From contig NZ_QTYB01000017.1 in NCBI RefSeq assembly GCF_003461955.1, positions 3,042 to 67,041 of the forward strand: a stretch of DNA of 64,000 nucleotides. Reading direction: 5' to 3'. This document shows, one piece after another, positions 1-6,595 of the stretch; position 1 is the stretch's first letter; each line of letters starts with the position of its first letter. The notes beneath the pieces are model-generated. The model made no database searches. It saw only the letters and a program-made list of their open reading frames with translations, and was not told the DNA's origin. A program made the translations under genes and the position numbers. The DNA is from Ruminococcus sp. AM36-2AA. GTDB taxonomy: Bacteria; Bacillota; Clostridia; Lachnospirales; Lachnospiraceae.

Positions 1-44
1 GTAACACATGGAGCTGACTGTTACTAATCGGGTGAGGGCTTGAC
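1..44 (+). rRNA. 23S ribosomal RNA, 3' end (partial)
   Basis: The first ~44 bases match the conserved 3' terminus of bacterial 23S rRNA (GGAGCTGACTG, TACTAATCGG, GAGGGCTTGACC). The rest of the rRNA operon lies upstream of the window. The exact 3' end is estimated from the position of the terminal helix strand GGGCTTGACC. Confidence 0.9.
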
Positions 45-335
45 CAACCAGCCGAGGAAGCGGGCAAGGCAGGTAAGGGTCATACGGGAGCAAGCTTGCT
101 TGTGGACGTATGAGCATTAGCTGACTTGAACATTTGCGAAGCAAATGACATCGAACGACGGAGTCGTGAGATGACCCCCGCTGGAGTAGCCTAAAAGAAC
201 AGGCGATGCAGCTTTAGCTGCAAGCCCGTGAAAAAAGGCAAATCGGCACGCAGGTTAAAAATTGATTCAACAAAAATGATTAACCATCAACAAACACATG
301 TATGTAGTTTTTAAGGTACAAACCTTAATAAATAA
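45..335 (+). other. 23S to tRNA-Asn spacer, hairpin-rich, no 5S rRNA
   Basis: A 290-base spacer without an ORF or recognisable 5S rRNA. It carries small perfect hairpins: 131-147 (CATTTG-CGAAG-CAAATG, centred on GCGAAGC), 155-167 (ACGAC-GGA-GTCGT) and 208-221 (GCAGC-TTTA-GCTGC). The GCGAAGC-type hairpin recurs in other intergenic repeats of this window, for example 2333-2347 and 62440-62454. These may be rRNA processing structures or a degenerate repeat element. Confidence 0.6.
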
Positions 336-408
336 TCCTCCTTAGCTCAGTCGGTAGAGCATGCGGCTGTTAACCGCAGTGTCGTTGGTTCGAGTCCAAC
401 AGGGGGAG
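336..408 (+). tRNA. tRNA-Asn (anticodon GTT)
   Basis: A 73-base cloverleaf. The acceptor stem TCCTCCT pairs with AGGGGGA, followed by discriminator G. It has a D-arm with AGCTCAGTCGGTAGAGC, an anticodon loop CTGTTAA with anticodon GTT, and a T-arm with GGTTCGAGTCC. CCA is not encoded. It lies downstream of the 23S gene and is probably co-transcribed with the rRNA operon. Confidence 0.96.
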
Positions 409-415
409 TTTTTTT

Positions 416-458
416 ATGCCTGTAAACAGAGTGCTGTTTACAGGCATATTTATATTTT
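416..458 (+). terminator. Rho-independent terminator of the rRNA/tRNA-Asn operon
   Basis: A perfect 14-bp inverted repeat (416-429 and 434-447, ATGCCTGTAAACAG with its complement) has a 4-base loop and is followed by a T-rich run (ATTTATATTTT). It lies 8 bases after the tRNA and is the natural end of the ribosomal operon. Confidence 0.85.
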
Positions 459-472
459 CACATAATATCTGT

Positions 473-522
473 TTTAACTGAATCGGGCAAGTCTCCTGCG
501 GGATGGCGAATCCTCAATCTGC
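473..522. repeat. Intergenic repeat, copy A (short, diverged)
   Basis: The order of elements (TAACTGAATC, then AAGTCTCCTGCGGG, then GGCGAA) parallels copy B at 2235 (TAACCAAATC, AGGTCCCCTGCGGGG, TTGCGAAAAGC) and copy C at 3209. It overlaps the stop codon (514-516, minus strand) of the 83-residue protein, as copy C overlaps the acetyltransferase stop. Aligned by eye; this is the most diverged copy. Confidence 0.5.
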
Positions 523-765
523 AGACAAAATCCAGAAATTCAGTTTACTCTCATCATACTCGATCGAGGCTCTTTTTCCTGCAAAAAAATTCTCCAGAAC
601 CTGATACATTTCATCAAAATGTCCTTCACATGCACAATTCCCAAGCGGTTCGATCCAACAGGATTGTTTTCCACAAGCATCACGAAGATGAATGCGAAAA
701 TGAAGTCCCTGATCTTTAAGTAGTCCATTTAGTTCAATGATATCATTAAAAGAAATACAATACAT
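514..765 (-). CDS. Small conserved protein with RDAC motif
   Basis: An 83-residue soluble protein with no signal peptide or membrane segment. The centre carries HLRDACGKQSCWIEPLG, a motif I associate with small uncharacterised Firmicute proteins sometimes called RDAC proteins; no function is known to me. Cys residues lie at both ends of the motif, followed by a helical stretch and an aromatic C-terminus. The start is well supported by GGGAGG about 8 bases upstream on the minus strand. It stands alone, convergent with the rRNA operon terminator, and its stop codon lies inside an intergenic repeat. An alternative frame at 540-728 has no ribosome binding site and is rejected. Confidence 0.75.
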   Translation of the reverse strand: MYCISFNDIIELNGLLKDQGLHFRIHLRDACGKQSCWIEPLGNCACEGHFDEMYQVLENFFAGKRASIEYDESKLNFWILSAD

Positions 766-998
766 AAAATCAACCTCCCGTCAAATAATTATTGTGGTTA
801 GAAATATCATAGCAAAGAAAAGAAAAACAGGCAATACAGATGCCGGTTTTCCGACAACAGACTGGAAACTGTTTTCAAATCATGTTAAAATATATACTAT
901 AGTAAATTTTGTCAGTTCCCAGACATTTTGGTAATCAGATAAAAAATCATCTGATTCACTTAAGAATAATTATAAGAGAAAGAAGCAGACAGATAAGA

Positions 999-1583
999 AT
1001 GGAAATATTTGATATCATAGATGAAAACGGAAATCCCACCGGAAAGACCGTAGAACGGAGCATTGCCCATGCAGAGGGAATCCGCCATCGCACTGCGCAT
1101 ATCTGGATCATCCGCCGGAAAAATGGAAGAACAGAGATCCTTCTTCAAAAAAGATCCAGAAACAAGGATTCTTTTCCAGGAAAATTTGATACTTCATCTG
1201 CAGGCCACATACAGGCAGGGGATGAACCGTTGGAATCAGCATTGCGGGAACTAAAGGAAGAACTGGGGATACATGCAGTGCCAGAAGATCTGCAGTTTGC
1301 AGGAAAATTCCCGATATCTTTTGCCAAAGAATTTCATGGAAAAATGTTCCGGGATGAAGAGATTGCCTTTGTTTATATCTACGATCATCCGGTAGAGATC
1401 GATCGTCTTACACTTCAGAAAGAAGAAGTAGAAGAGGTACAGTGGTTTGATCTGGAAGAAACGTATCAGCAGTGCAGACAGCACAGAGATAAATTCTGTG
1501 TTCCATTAGGAGGCCTGCAGCTTGTGCGGGAATTCATAAAAAATAACAACAATAACGAATATAAAGGAGAGAAACAGTCATGA
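999..1583 (+). CDS. Nudix hydrolase (isopentenyl-isomerase/YfcD-like)
   Basis: A 194-residue protein starting MEIFDIIDENG. The frame stays open upstream to 909, but the start at 999 matches the family N-terminus; only a weak purine-rich stretch precedes it. The Nudix box lies near residues 73-95: GHIQAGD, then RELKEELGI, with the first acidic residue of the box Asp instead of Glu. The opening DENGNPTGK and the closing EVEEVQWFDLEE are typical of the YfcD/IDI-like subfamily, which hydrolyses nucleoside-diphosphate-linked substrates using a divalent metal; the actual substrate is unknown. Its stop overlaps the next start (ATGA), so it is translationally coupled to the flavin reductase-like gene. 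Confidence 0.88.
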   Translation: MEIFDIIDENGNPTGKTVERSIAHAEGIRHRTAHIWIIRRKNGRTEILLQKRSRNKDSFPGKFDTSSAGHIQAGDEPLESALRELKEELGIHAVPEDLQFAGKFPISFAKEFHGKMFRDEEIAFVYIYDHPVEIDRLTLQKEEVEEVQWFDLEETYQQCRQHRDKFCVPLGGLQLVREFIKNNNNNEYKGEKQS

Positions 1584-2140
1584 GAAAAGATTTTGGTGCA
1601 AAACCTTATACCTATCCACAGCCAGTATTAATGATCGCCACATATGGCGAGGATGGCAAACCGGACGTTATGAATGCTGCCTGGGGCGGAATCAGTGATG
1701 ATAAGGAAATTTCCATCTGTGTCAGTGAGAGTCACAAAACAACCGAAAATATTCTGAAAAAAGGCACTTTCACAGTAAGCATGGCGGATGTGGATCATAT
1801 GACAGCCTGCGATTATGTGGGAATTGTTTCCGGAAACAAAGAGCCGGATAAATTTGCAAAAGCCGGATTTACAGCAGAAAAGTCCGAAAAAGTAGATGCC
1901 CCCATCATCAAAGAGCTTCCCATCTGTGTAGAATGTAAACTGAAAAGCTACGACAAAGAAACCTGCCGTCTGGTTGGTGAGATCGTAAATGTCAGCGTGG
2001 ACGAACGTGTTCTGGACAAAAACGGAAATGTAGATGTAGTAAAAGCTGCACCGATCACGTTTGATCCGTTTAACAACGCATATATCCGTCTTGGCGAAAA
2101 GGTGGGCGATGCTTTTAAAGCTGGAGCTGCATTGAAATAA
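1580..2140 (+). CDS. Flavin reductase-like / flavoredoxin family protein
   Basis: A 186-residue protein of the FMN-binding split-barrel (flavin reductase-like) family. Characteristic are the opening PYTYPQPVLMIATYGEDG and NAAWGGISDD in the first strands, HKTTENILKKGTFTVS in the middle, and the conserved C-terminal ITFDPFNNAYIRLGEKVG. Relatives bind FMN and act as small redox carriers or flavin reductases in anaerobes. It overlaps the Nudix gene by 4 bases (ATGA) and is closed by the terminator at 2158-2217, so the two form a bicistronic operon. No metal-binding domain is fused, so this is the minimal single-domain type. Partner and physiological electron donor are not deducible. Confidence 0.88.
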   Translation: MRKDFGAKPYTYPQPVLMIATYGEDGKPDVMNAAWGGISDDKEISICVSESHKTTENILKKGTFTVSMADVDHMTACDYVGIVSGNKEPDKFAKAGFTAEKSEKVDAPIIKELPICVECKLKSYDKETCRLVGEIVNVSVDERVLDKNGNVDVVKAAPITFDPFNNAYIRLGEKVGDAFKAGAALK

Positions 2141-2157
2141 ATAATATTTATGGAAAC

Positions 2158-2217
2158 AAAAAAGTCTCTTTAAGAAGAAAGGATTGAAAAACCTGCCTTT
2201 TGGAAGAGACTTTTTTT
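2158..2217 (+). terminator. Rho-independent terminator of the Nudix/flavin reductase operon
   Basis: The inverted repeat AAAAAAGTCTCTT (2158-2170) / AAGAGACTTTTTT (2204-2216) encloses a partly structured loop and ends in a T-run. It begins 17 bases after the stop codon. Confidence 0.8.
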
Positions 2218-2232
2218 ATAATATTCCAAACT

Positions 2233-2397
2233 CTTTAACCAAATCAAGTAGGTCCCCTGCGGGGTTGCGAAAAGCAATAAGCAGTGGGTGGGGACTTGCT
2301 TGTATCAGGAGGAGTGCAAGCTCCTCCTGATAAACTGCGGAGCAGTTATTTGGTGTAGAGCCACGTAGCGAAGCGGATTGCGAATATCCGCTTGACA
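2233..2397. repeat. Structured intergenic repeat, copy B (longest)
   Basis: A ~165-base element without an ORF. The outer arms ACCAAAT (2238-2244) and ATTTGGT (2348-2354) enclose AAGTAGGTCCCC/GGGGACTTGCTT, a hairpin at 2305-2330 (TCAGGAGGAG/CTCCTCCTGA) and AACTGC-GGA-GCAGTT (2333-2347). A tail with GTAGCGAAGCGGAT, TGCGAATATCCGC and CTTGACA follows. Pieces recur at 3206-3300, 10321-10342, 40577-40640, 59138-59170 and 62410-62489. It looks like a folded, dispersed non-coding element resembling REP/MITE families. Confidence 0.7.
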
Positions 2398-2599
2398 TGC
2401 CTGGAAAATCCCGTCCTGATCATTACTTTTTGTTATAAAAGAAACAGCAGATGAAGCTACAGATCATATATGAACATAACAGATTCACGAAAAAACTTCG
2501 GATTATTCAGAAATTTCATGCTTGTATGTAAATATACGATATGATAACATAATCCATATATTATTTTTTGTAAAAAACATACAAAAAGGAGGAGCTGCC

Positions 2600-3212
2600 A
2601 TGCGCCCAATGAGAGAAAAAATGCATACAGGAGAATTATATCTCCCTAATGACGATGAAATCTTTCAGGATCAGATCAGGAAACTGGACAGGCTTTATGA
2701 TTTCAATATGACACGCCCTACACAGCTGGATAAAAGAAATGCTGAAAGAGATGTTTGCGGAGATTGGTGAAGATTGTTATATCGAGCCACCGCTTCACGC
2801 CAATATGGCAGGTGCATATGTCCATTTTGGAAAAAATGTCTATGCCAACTTTAACCTGACACTGGTAGATGACGGTCATATTTATGTTGGCGATTATACC
2901 ATGATCGGTCCAAATGTGACCATCGCAACTGCGGGGCACCCGATCTTACCGGAGCTTCGTGAAAAAGGATATCAGTATAATATGGAAGTTCATATCGGTA
3001 AGAACTGCTGGCTGGGATCTGGAGTTGTTGTGTTACCGGGAGTTACTATTGGTGATAATGTTGTAGTTGGGGCCGGAAGTATAGTAACGAAGGATCTGCC
3101 TTCCAATGTGGTTGCAGTCGGTAATCCATGCAGGGTGCTGAGAGAAATGAATGAGCGGGATAAAGAATATTATTTTAAAGACAGAAAAATTGATTATTCT
3201 GAGATCGTTTAA
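2600..3212 (+). pseudogene. Maltose/galactoside O-acetyltransferase, frameshifted
   Basis: Two adjacent frames together make one LacA/Maa-type hexapeptide acetyltransferase. The first frame (2600-2770; ATG after AAGGAGGAG) holds the N-terminal domain with MHTGELYLPNDDE and the family motif DFNMTRP. The second (2739-3212) holds the left-handed beta-helix: HANMAGAYVHFGKNVYANFN, TIATAGHPI with the catalytic His, and a C-terminal VVLPGVTIGDNVVVGAGS. The frame changes near 2733-2739 (AAAAGAAATGCTG); an extra A, or a net loss of about 5 bases, explains it. The enzyme would acetylate sugars from acetyl-CoA. A sequencing error, or a separately translated C-terminal piece from ATG 2739, cannot be excluded. 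The stop codon sits at the edge of repeat copy C. Confidence 0.78.
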
Positions 3213-3300
3213 CCAAATCAAGTAAGTCCCCTGCTTCAATTGCGAAAAGCAATAAGCAGAGGGCAGGAACAGAGGCGTAAGCTTTTGCACATCAACAGAT
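3206..3300. repeat. Structured intergenic repeat, copy C
   Basis: The left part is nearly identical to copy B: TTTAACCAAATCAAGTAAGT, CCCCTGC, then ATTGCGAAAAGCAAT (hairpin) and AAGCAGAGGG. The right part diverges. The repeat begins at the stop codon of the acetyltransferase pseudogene (TAA 3210-3212). The rest of the gap up to hydF at 3406 has no further feature that I can support. Confidence 0.7.
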
Positions 3301-3405
3301 AATGCCGGGAGCAAAGGTCGAATGATCTTATGAAATATGAAACAGGTGGATGAGAACAGGAATGGATGAGGACCTGTCTGATGCTGAAAGAAAAGAGGAA
3401 AAATT

Positions 3406-4635
3406 ATGGGAATGAATGAAACACCGTCAGCAGACCGTGTACATATCGGTTTTTTTGGCAGAAGAAATGCAGGAAAATCCAGTATTGTAAATAAAGTGAC
3501 AGGTCAGGAACTTGCTGTGGTTTCCGATGTTAAAGGAACTACCACGGATCCGGTGAGCAAGGCCATGGAGCTGCTTCCAATGGGACCGGTTGTAATTATT
3601 GATACGCCGGGTATTGATGATGAAGGACATCTTGGAGAACTTCGAGTCCGAAAGGCAAAACAGGTACTGAACCGTGTGGATGTGGCAGTTCTTGTTGTGG
3701 ATGCTACCCTTGGAAAAACCAATGTGGATGAGGAGCTGATCCACATTTTTAAAGAAAAGGAAATTCCGTACCTGGTTGTATACAATAAATCCGACCTTCT
3801 TTCGGAAAATCAGAAAATAAATGCGGATTCTCCGGATCGGAATCAGGAACCCTTCATTTACGCCAGTGCGGCAACAGGTCAGAACATCTATGAACTGAAA
3901 GAAAAGATCGCATCTCTTGCAGTAACCGATGATCTGAAATTACGTCTGGTAGGAGATCTCCTGGAGCCGTCAGACTTTGCGGTTCTTGTAGTACCGATTG
4001 ATAAAGCCGCGCCAAAAGGCCGCCTGATCCTTCCGCAGCAGCAGACCATCCGTGATGTGCTGGAAGCCGGAGCAGCAGCCATTGTCATCAAAGAAAACGA
4101 GCTTTCCAATACACTGAAAACCCTGGGCAAGAGCCCCAAAATTGTGATCACAGACAGCCAGGTTTTTGCAAAGGTCAGCAAAGAAACACCGAAGGATATC
4201 TGGCTCACTTCATTTTCAATTCTGTTTGCCAGATTTAAAGGAAATCTGAAAACAGCGGCAGCCGGTGCAGCAGCCATTGACCGACTGAAAGACGGAGATA
4301 AGATCCTGATCTCTGAGGGATGCACCCATCATAGACAGTGTGATGATATCGGAACAGTCAAGCTTCCACGCTGGATCCGAAATTATACGGGGAAAGATCT
4401 GGAATTTGAGTATTCCTCAGGAAGAGAGTTCCCGGAGGATGTAACGAAATACAGCCTGATCGTGCACTGTGGCGGATGTATGCTCAACGAGCGGGAAATG
4501 CGCTACCGTCAGAAATGCGCCCTGGACCAGGAAATCCCCATCACCAATTATGGAATTGCCATTGCTTACATGCAGGGAATCCTGAAACGATGTGTGGAAA
4601 TGTTCCCGGATGTAAGAAAAGAGCTGGATGTTTAA
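3406..4635 (+). CDS. hydF: [FeFe]-hydrogenase maturation GTPase HydF
   Basis: A 409-residue protein of full family length. The N-terminal GTPase domain has the P-loop GRRNAGKSS (18-26), the DTPG motif near 65-68 and NKSD near 125. A dimerisation domain follows. The C-terminal cluster-binding domain has Cys306-x-His308 and His354-Cys355-x2-Cys358, the CxH...HCxxC pattern that holds the [4Fe-4S] cluster in HydF. HydF is the scaffold that receives the di-iron subcluster built by HydE and HydG and delivers it to the hydrogenase. The gene is alone here, without hydE or hydG. GAGG lies 8-11 bases before the ATG and a terminator follows. Confidence 0.95.
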   Translation: MGMNETPSADRVHIGFFGRRNAGKSSIVNKVTGQELAVVSDVKGTTTDPVSKAMELLPMGPVVIIDTPGIDDEGHLGELRVRKAKQVLNRVDVAVLVVDATLGKTNVDEELIHIFKEKEIPYLVVYNKSDLLSENQKINADSPDRNQEPFIYASAATGQNIYELKEKIASLAVTDDLKLRLVGDLLEPSDFAVLVVPIDKAAPKGRLILPQQQTIRDVLEAGAAAIVIKENELSNTLKTLGKSPKIVITDSQVFAKVSKETPKDIWLTSFSILFARFKGNLKTAAAGAAAIDRLKDGDKILISEGCTHHRQCDDIGTVKLPRWIRNYTGKDLEFEYSSGREFPEDVTKYSLIVHCGGCMLNEREMRYRQKCALDQEIPITNYGIAIAYMQGILKRCVEMFPDVRKELDV

Positions 4636-4653
4636 AGATATTTTGAATTTATG

Positions 4654-4708
4654 AAGCAGCTGTTTTTTGCACAGAATTTATTTTCTGTGCAGAGAGCAGC
4701 TGCTTTTT
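4654..4708 (+). terminator. Terminator after hydF
   Basis: Outer arms AGCAGCTG (4654-4661) / CAGCTGCT (4697-4704) and an inner arm TTGCACAGAA / TTCTGTGCA form a long hairpin followed by TTTTT. Confidence 0.8.
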
Positions 4709-4770
4709 GCATACTCATTTATAAAGCAGAAAAAATTTTGAAAAAAGATAGTTTAATTTAACTCAACTGA

Positions 4771-4827
4771 TTGGCAAACAAAGAAAGTTATTTTAAAATA
4801 ACATTGTTATTAAATAACGGCGTTATT
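4771..4827 (+). promoter_or_regulatory. tetR promoter with an array of GTTATT/AATAAC operator half-sites
   Basis: TTGGCA (4771-4776), a 17-base spacer and TAAAAT (4794-4799) form a promoter. Overlapping and following the -10 are three palindromes from one half-site: GTTATTTT/AAAATAAC (4787-4802), AATAAC-ATT-GTTATT (4797-4811) and AATAAC-GGC-GTTATT (4813-4827). The last lies directly before the ribosome binding site of the TetR gene. Autoregulation by the TetR-type protein is the simplest reading. Confidence 0.75.
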
Positions 4828-4846
4828 GAATAAAGGAGACAAACAT

Positions 4847-5473
4847 ATGAGACCTGTAAATGAGAAACTGGCGGCAGATCTTCTGGAAGCGGGAAAGCAG
4901 GAATTTCTGGAAAAAGGTTTTCAGGGAGCTTCCATGCGCGGGATTGCATCCAGACTGTCTGTGACAACCGGTGCACTGTACCGCTATTACACAGACAAGG
5001 AATCTCTCTTTGATGTACTGGTAGAAGAACCGGCCAGAGTACTGGAGGAGAGATACCGTGCTATCCAGAAGGGATTTGCAGACCAGCCGGTGGATGCCCA
5101 GGTCCAGACACTTCCGGAGGTGTCTGACGAAGGCTATTCCTGGATGGTGGAATACATTTATGATCATTTTGATGCATTTAAGCTGATCGTATGCTGTTCC
5201 ACAGGAACCCGCTATGAACACTATCTGGATGTCCTCACGGAGATTGAAGTCAATTCCAGTATTGTCCTTATGGAAAAAATGAAAGCAGCGGGTTATCATC
5301 TGGAAGAACTGGATGAAAATCTGATCCACATGGTAGCAAGCAGCATGTTTAACGGCATGTTTGAGACAGTACGCCACGACATGCCCAGGGAAAAAGCCAA
5401 TTCCTACATGAACAGCCTGCGGGAATTTTATTCTGCCGGATGGTTCCGGCTGCTGGGGATCCGTGGATCATGA
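4847..5473 (+). CDS. TetR/AcrR family transcriptional regulator
   Basis: A 208-residue protein. ATG at 4847 is preferred over the in-frame TTG at 4826 because AAAGGAGAC lies 7 bases before it. The N-terminal helix-turn-helix (about residues 10-50) carries ASMRGIASRLSVTTGALYRYY, the typical TetR recognition helix ending in YRYY. The C-terminal all-helical domain (55-208) would bind a ligand and mediate dimerisation. The upstream operator array indicates autorepression. It is followed closely by a truncated ABC transporter gene, so this was probably a regulator/exporter pair of which only the regulator remains intact. The ligand is unknown. Confidence 0.9.
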   Translation: MRPVNEKLAADLLEAGKQEFLEKGFQGASMRGIASRLSVTTGALYRYYTDKESLFDVLVEEPARVLEERYRAIQKGFADQPVDAQVQTLPEVSDEGYSWMVEYIYDHFDAFKLIVCCSTGTRYEHYLDVLTEIEVNSSIVLMEKMKAAGYHLEELDENLIHMVASSMFNGMFETVRHDMPREKANSYMNSLREFYSAGWFRLLGIRGS

Positions 5474-5492
5474 AAAAAAGGAGTTGATACAT

Positions 5493-5705
5493 ATGGAAAA
5501 AAAAGAACCTTCTCCGATATCGGTAGTATGGGGATGGGCAGAAAAATATCACAGTAAATTTTATGGCTCTGTAGTTCTGGCTGTACTTGGTGTGGCAGGA
5601 ACCATGCTGGCTTATTTCAGCATTGCGGCAATGATCCGCATCCTTCTGGAAAACGGGGATTTCAGTCAGTGCCTGCCATGGTGCGGATTTCTCCTGATCG
5701 GTTAA
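5493..5705 (+). pseudogene. N-terminal remnant of an ABC exporter gene
   Basis: Only ~70 codons from ATG 5493 (after AAGGAG) to a TAA at 5703-5705. The peptide SVVWGWAEKYHSKFYGS followed by a hydrophobic segment (VVLAVLGVAGTMLAYFSIAA) and MIRILLENGDF resembles the first membrane segment of a fused permease-ATPase ABC exporter. The rest of the transmembrane domain and the nucleotide-binding domain are absent. It starts 20 bases after the tetR stop, so it was the tetR partner gene. The truncation ends next to a hairpin at 5712-5747. A genuine small membrane protein is a less likely alternative. Confidence 0.6.
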
Positions 5706-5711
5706 TAAGGG

Positions 5712-5747
5712 GTATTGCCGGCGGTTCTTAGCGACTGCCGGCAATAC
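5712..5747. other. Perfect inverted repeat at the truncation point
   Basis: GTATTGCCGGC (5712-5722) and GCCGGCAATAC (5737-5747) are perfect 11-bp arms around a 14-base loop. No T-run follows, so it is not a classical terminator. It starts 7 bases after the stop of the truncated ABC gene and may mark the deletion junction or a transferred terminator remnant. Confidence 0.5.
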
Positions 5748-5761
5748 ACGTTCAGAAGATG

Positions 5762-5790
5762 TTTACAATTCCGAAAGAAAGTGCTATAGT
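5762..5790 (+). promoter_or_regulatory. Promoter of the SprT-like gene
   Basis: TTTACA (5762-5767), a 17-base spacer and TATAGT (5785-5790) lie about 40 bases upstream of the start codon at 5832, giving a short untranslated leader with AGAGGAG. Confidence 0.65.
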
Positions 5791-5831
5791 ACTAGAGTTT
5801 GTATTTTTAAAATATAGAGGAGTTATAAACA

Positions 5832-6518
5832 ATGATCGACCAGGCACTTGCACAGGCTCTGCAAAAAGAAATTCCCATACTTACAGCCCAGATCCGCAGC
5901 CTTTATGCGGAATTTGATAAAAAATTTCATCTCAATGGAGCGAAGATTCCCATTACCTTTGGTATGGAGCCAGATCTTCTGGGATCCTATACAAGAGGCA
6001 GTTACCACGAAAAAGAGCATTTTCATTTTTCCCTGCTGTTTATCGGCTACGCGGTAAAAAATCCTCTGAAAAAAGAGGATAGGCTGGACCTTTACAAACA
6101 TGAATATGCCCATTATATGCAGCATAATTTTCACATTCCCCAAGAGTATCAGTGGCAGCACGGAACCCACGGAAGTGCCTGGAAATACTGCTGTTCCCTG
6201 ACCGGCGCGGCGCCAACGCCATATTATAAGGCAGGGGAAGCCCTGATGAAACATGACTATGAGAAAAAACTCCGAAGCCCGATCCATGACCGGACAGTAA
6301 CAGTACGGGATACTTACCGGAGAAAACAGCAGCATGAAAATACCCGGAACAGCATTGTGCGCTACGAGATCGGAGAGGATGTGAGCCATCCGAAATTCGG
6401 AACCGGAAACATTGAACATGTGGAGCAGCTTCCAGGCTCAGTAAGGCTTCATATCCGGTTTGGAGAAGAATTGAAAGTGATCGATCAGAAGTGGCTTCTC
6501 CGGTCAAAATATAAATAG
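5832..6518 (+). CDS. SprT-like zinc metalloprotein with C-terminal beta domain
   Basis: A 228-residue protein. His90-Glu-Tyr-Ala-His94 is an HExxH zinc motif, and HGTHGSAWKYCCSLTG about 20 residues later supplies the third ligand region in the manner of SprT-like proteases. The N-terminal ~80 residues contain EFDKKFHLNGAKIPITFG, also typical of this fold. After a basic linker, the C-terminus (about 175-228) holds YEIGEDVSHPKFGTGNIE followed by short beta strands, resembling the small tudor-like domain at the C-terminus of PcrA/UvrD helicases. The substrate is unknown; DNA-linked proteins are the substrates of eukaryotic Spartan, but that is only an analogy. AGAGGAG precedes the start. Confidence 0.78.
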   Translation: MIDQALAQALQKEIPILTAQIRSLYAEFDKKFHLNGAKIPITFGMEPDLLGSYTRGSYHEKEHFHFSLLFIGYAVKNPLKKEDRLDLYKHEYAHYMQHNFHIPQEYQWQHGTHGSAWKYCCSLTGAAPTPYYKAGEALMKHDYEKKLRSPIHDRTVTVRDTYRRKQQHENTRNSIVRYEIGEDVSHPKFGTGNIEHVEQLPGSVRLHIRFGEELKVIDQKWLLRSKYK

Positions 6519-6532
6519 AACAAAATGGTATA

Positions 6533-6574
6533 AAAAAATCTCCGGCACAGAAAAACTGTGATCCGGAGATTTTT
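6533..6574. terminator. Bidirectional terminator between convergent genes
   Basis: AAAAATCTCCGG (6534-6545) and CCGGAGATTTTT (6563-6574) form a 12-bp stem with A and T tracts on both sides. It can end both the SprT-like gene (plus) and the ABC exporter operon (minus). Confidence 0.85.
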
Positions 6575-6595
6575 GAATTTTATAAATTCGATATT

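Noticed and set aside
2522..2599. Upstream in-frame extension of the acetyltransferase from 2522
   Set aside because: The extra residues are unlike the family and the AAGGAGGAG site supports ATG 2600.
4826..4846. TTG start for the TetR protein at 4826
   Set aside because: It lies within the operator palindrome and upstream of the clear ribosome site that serves ATG 4847.
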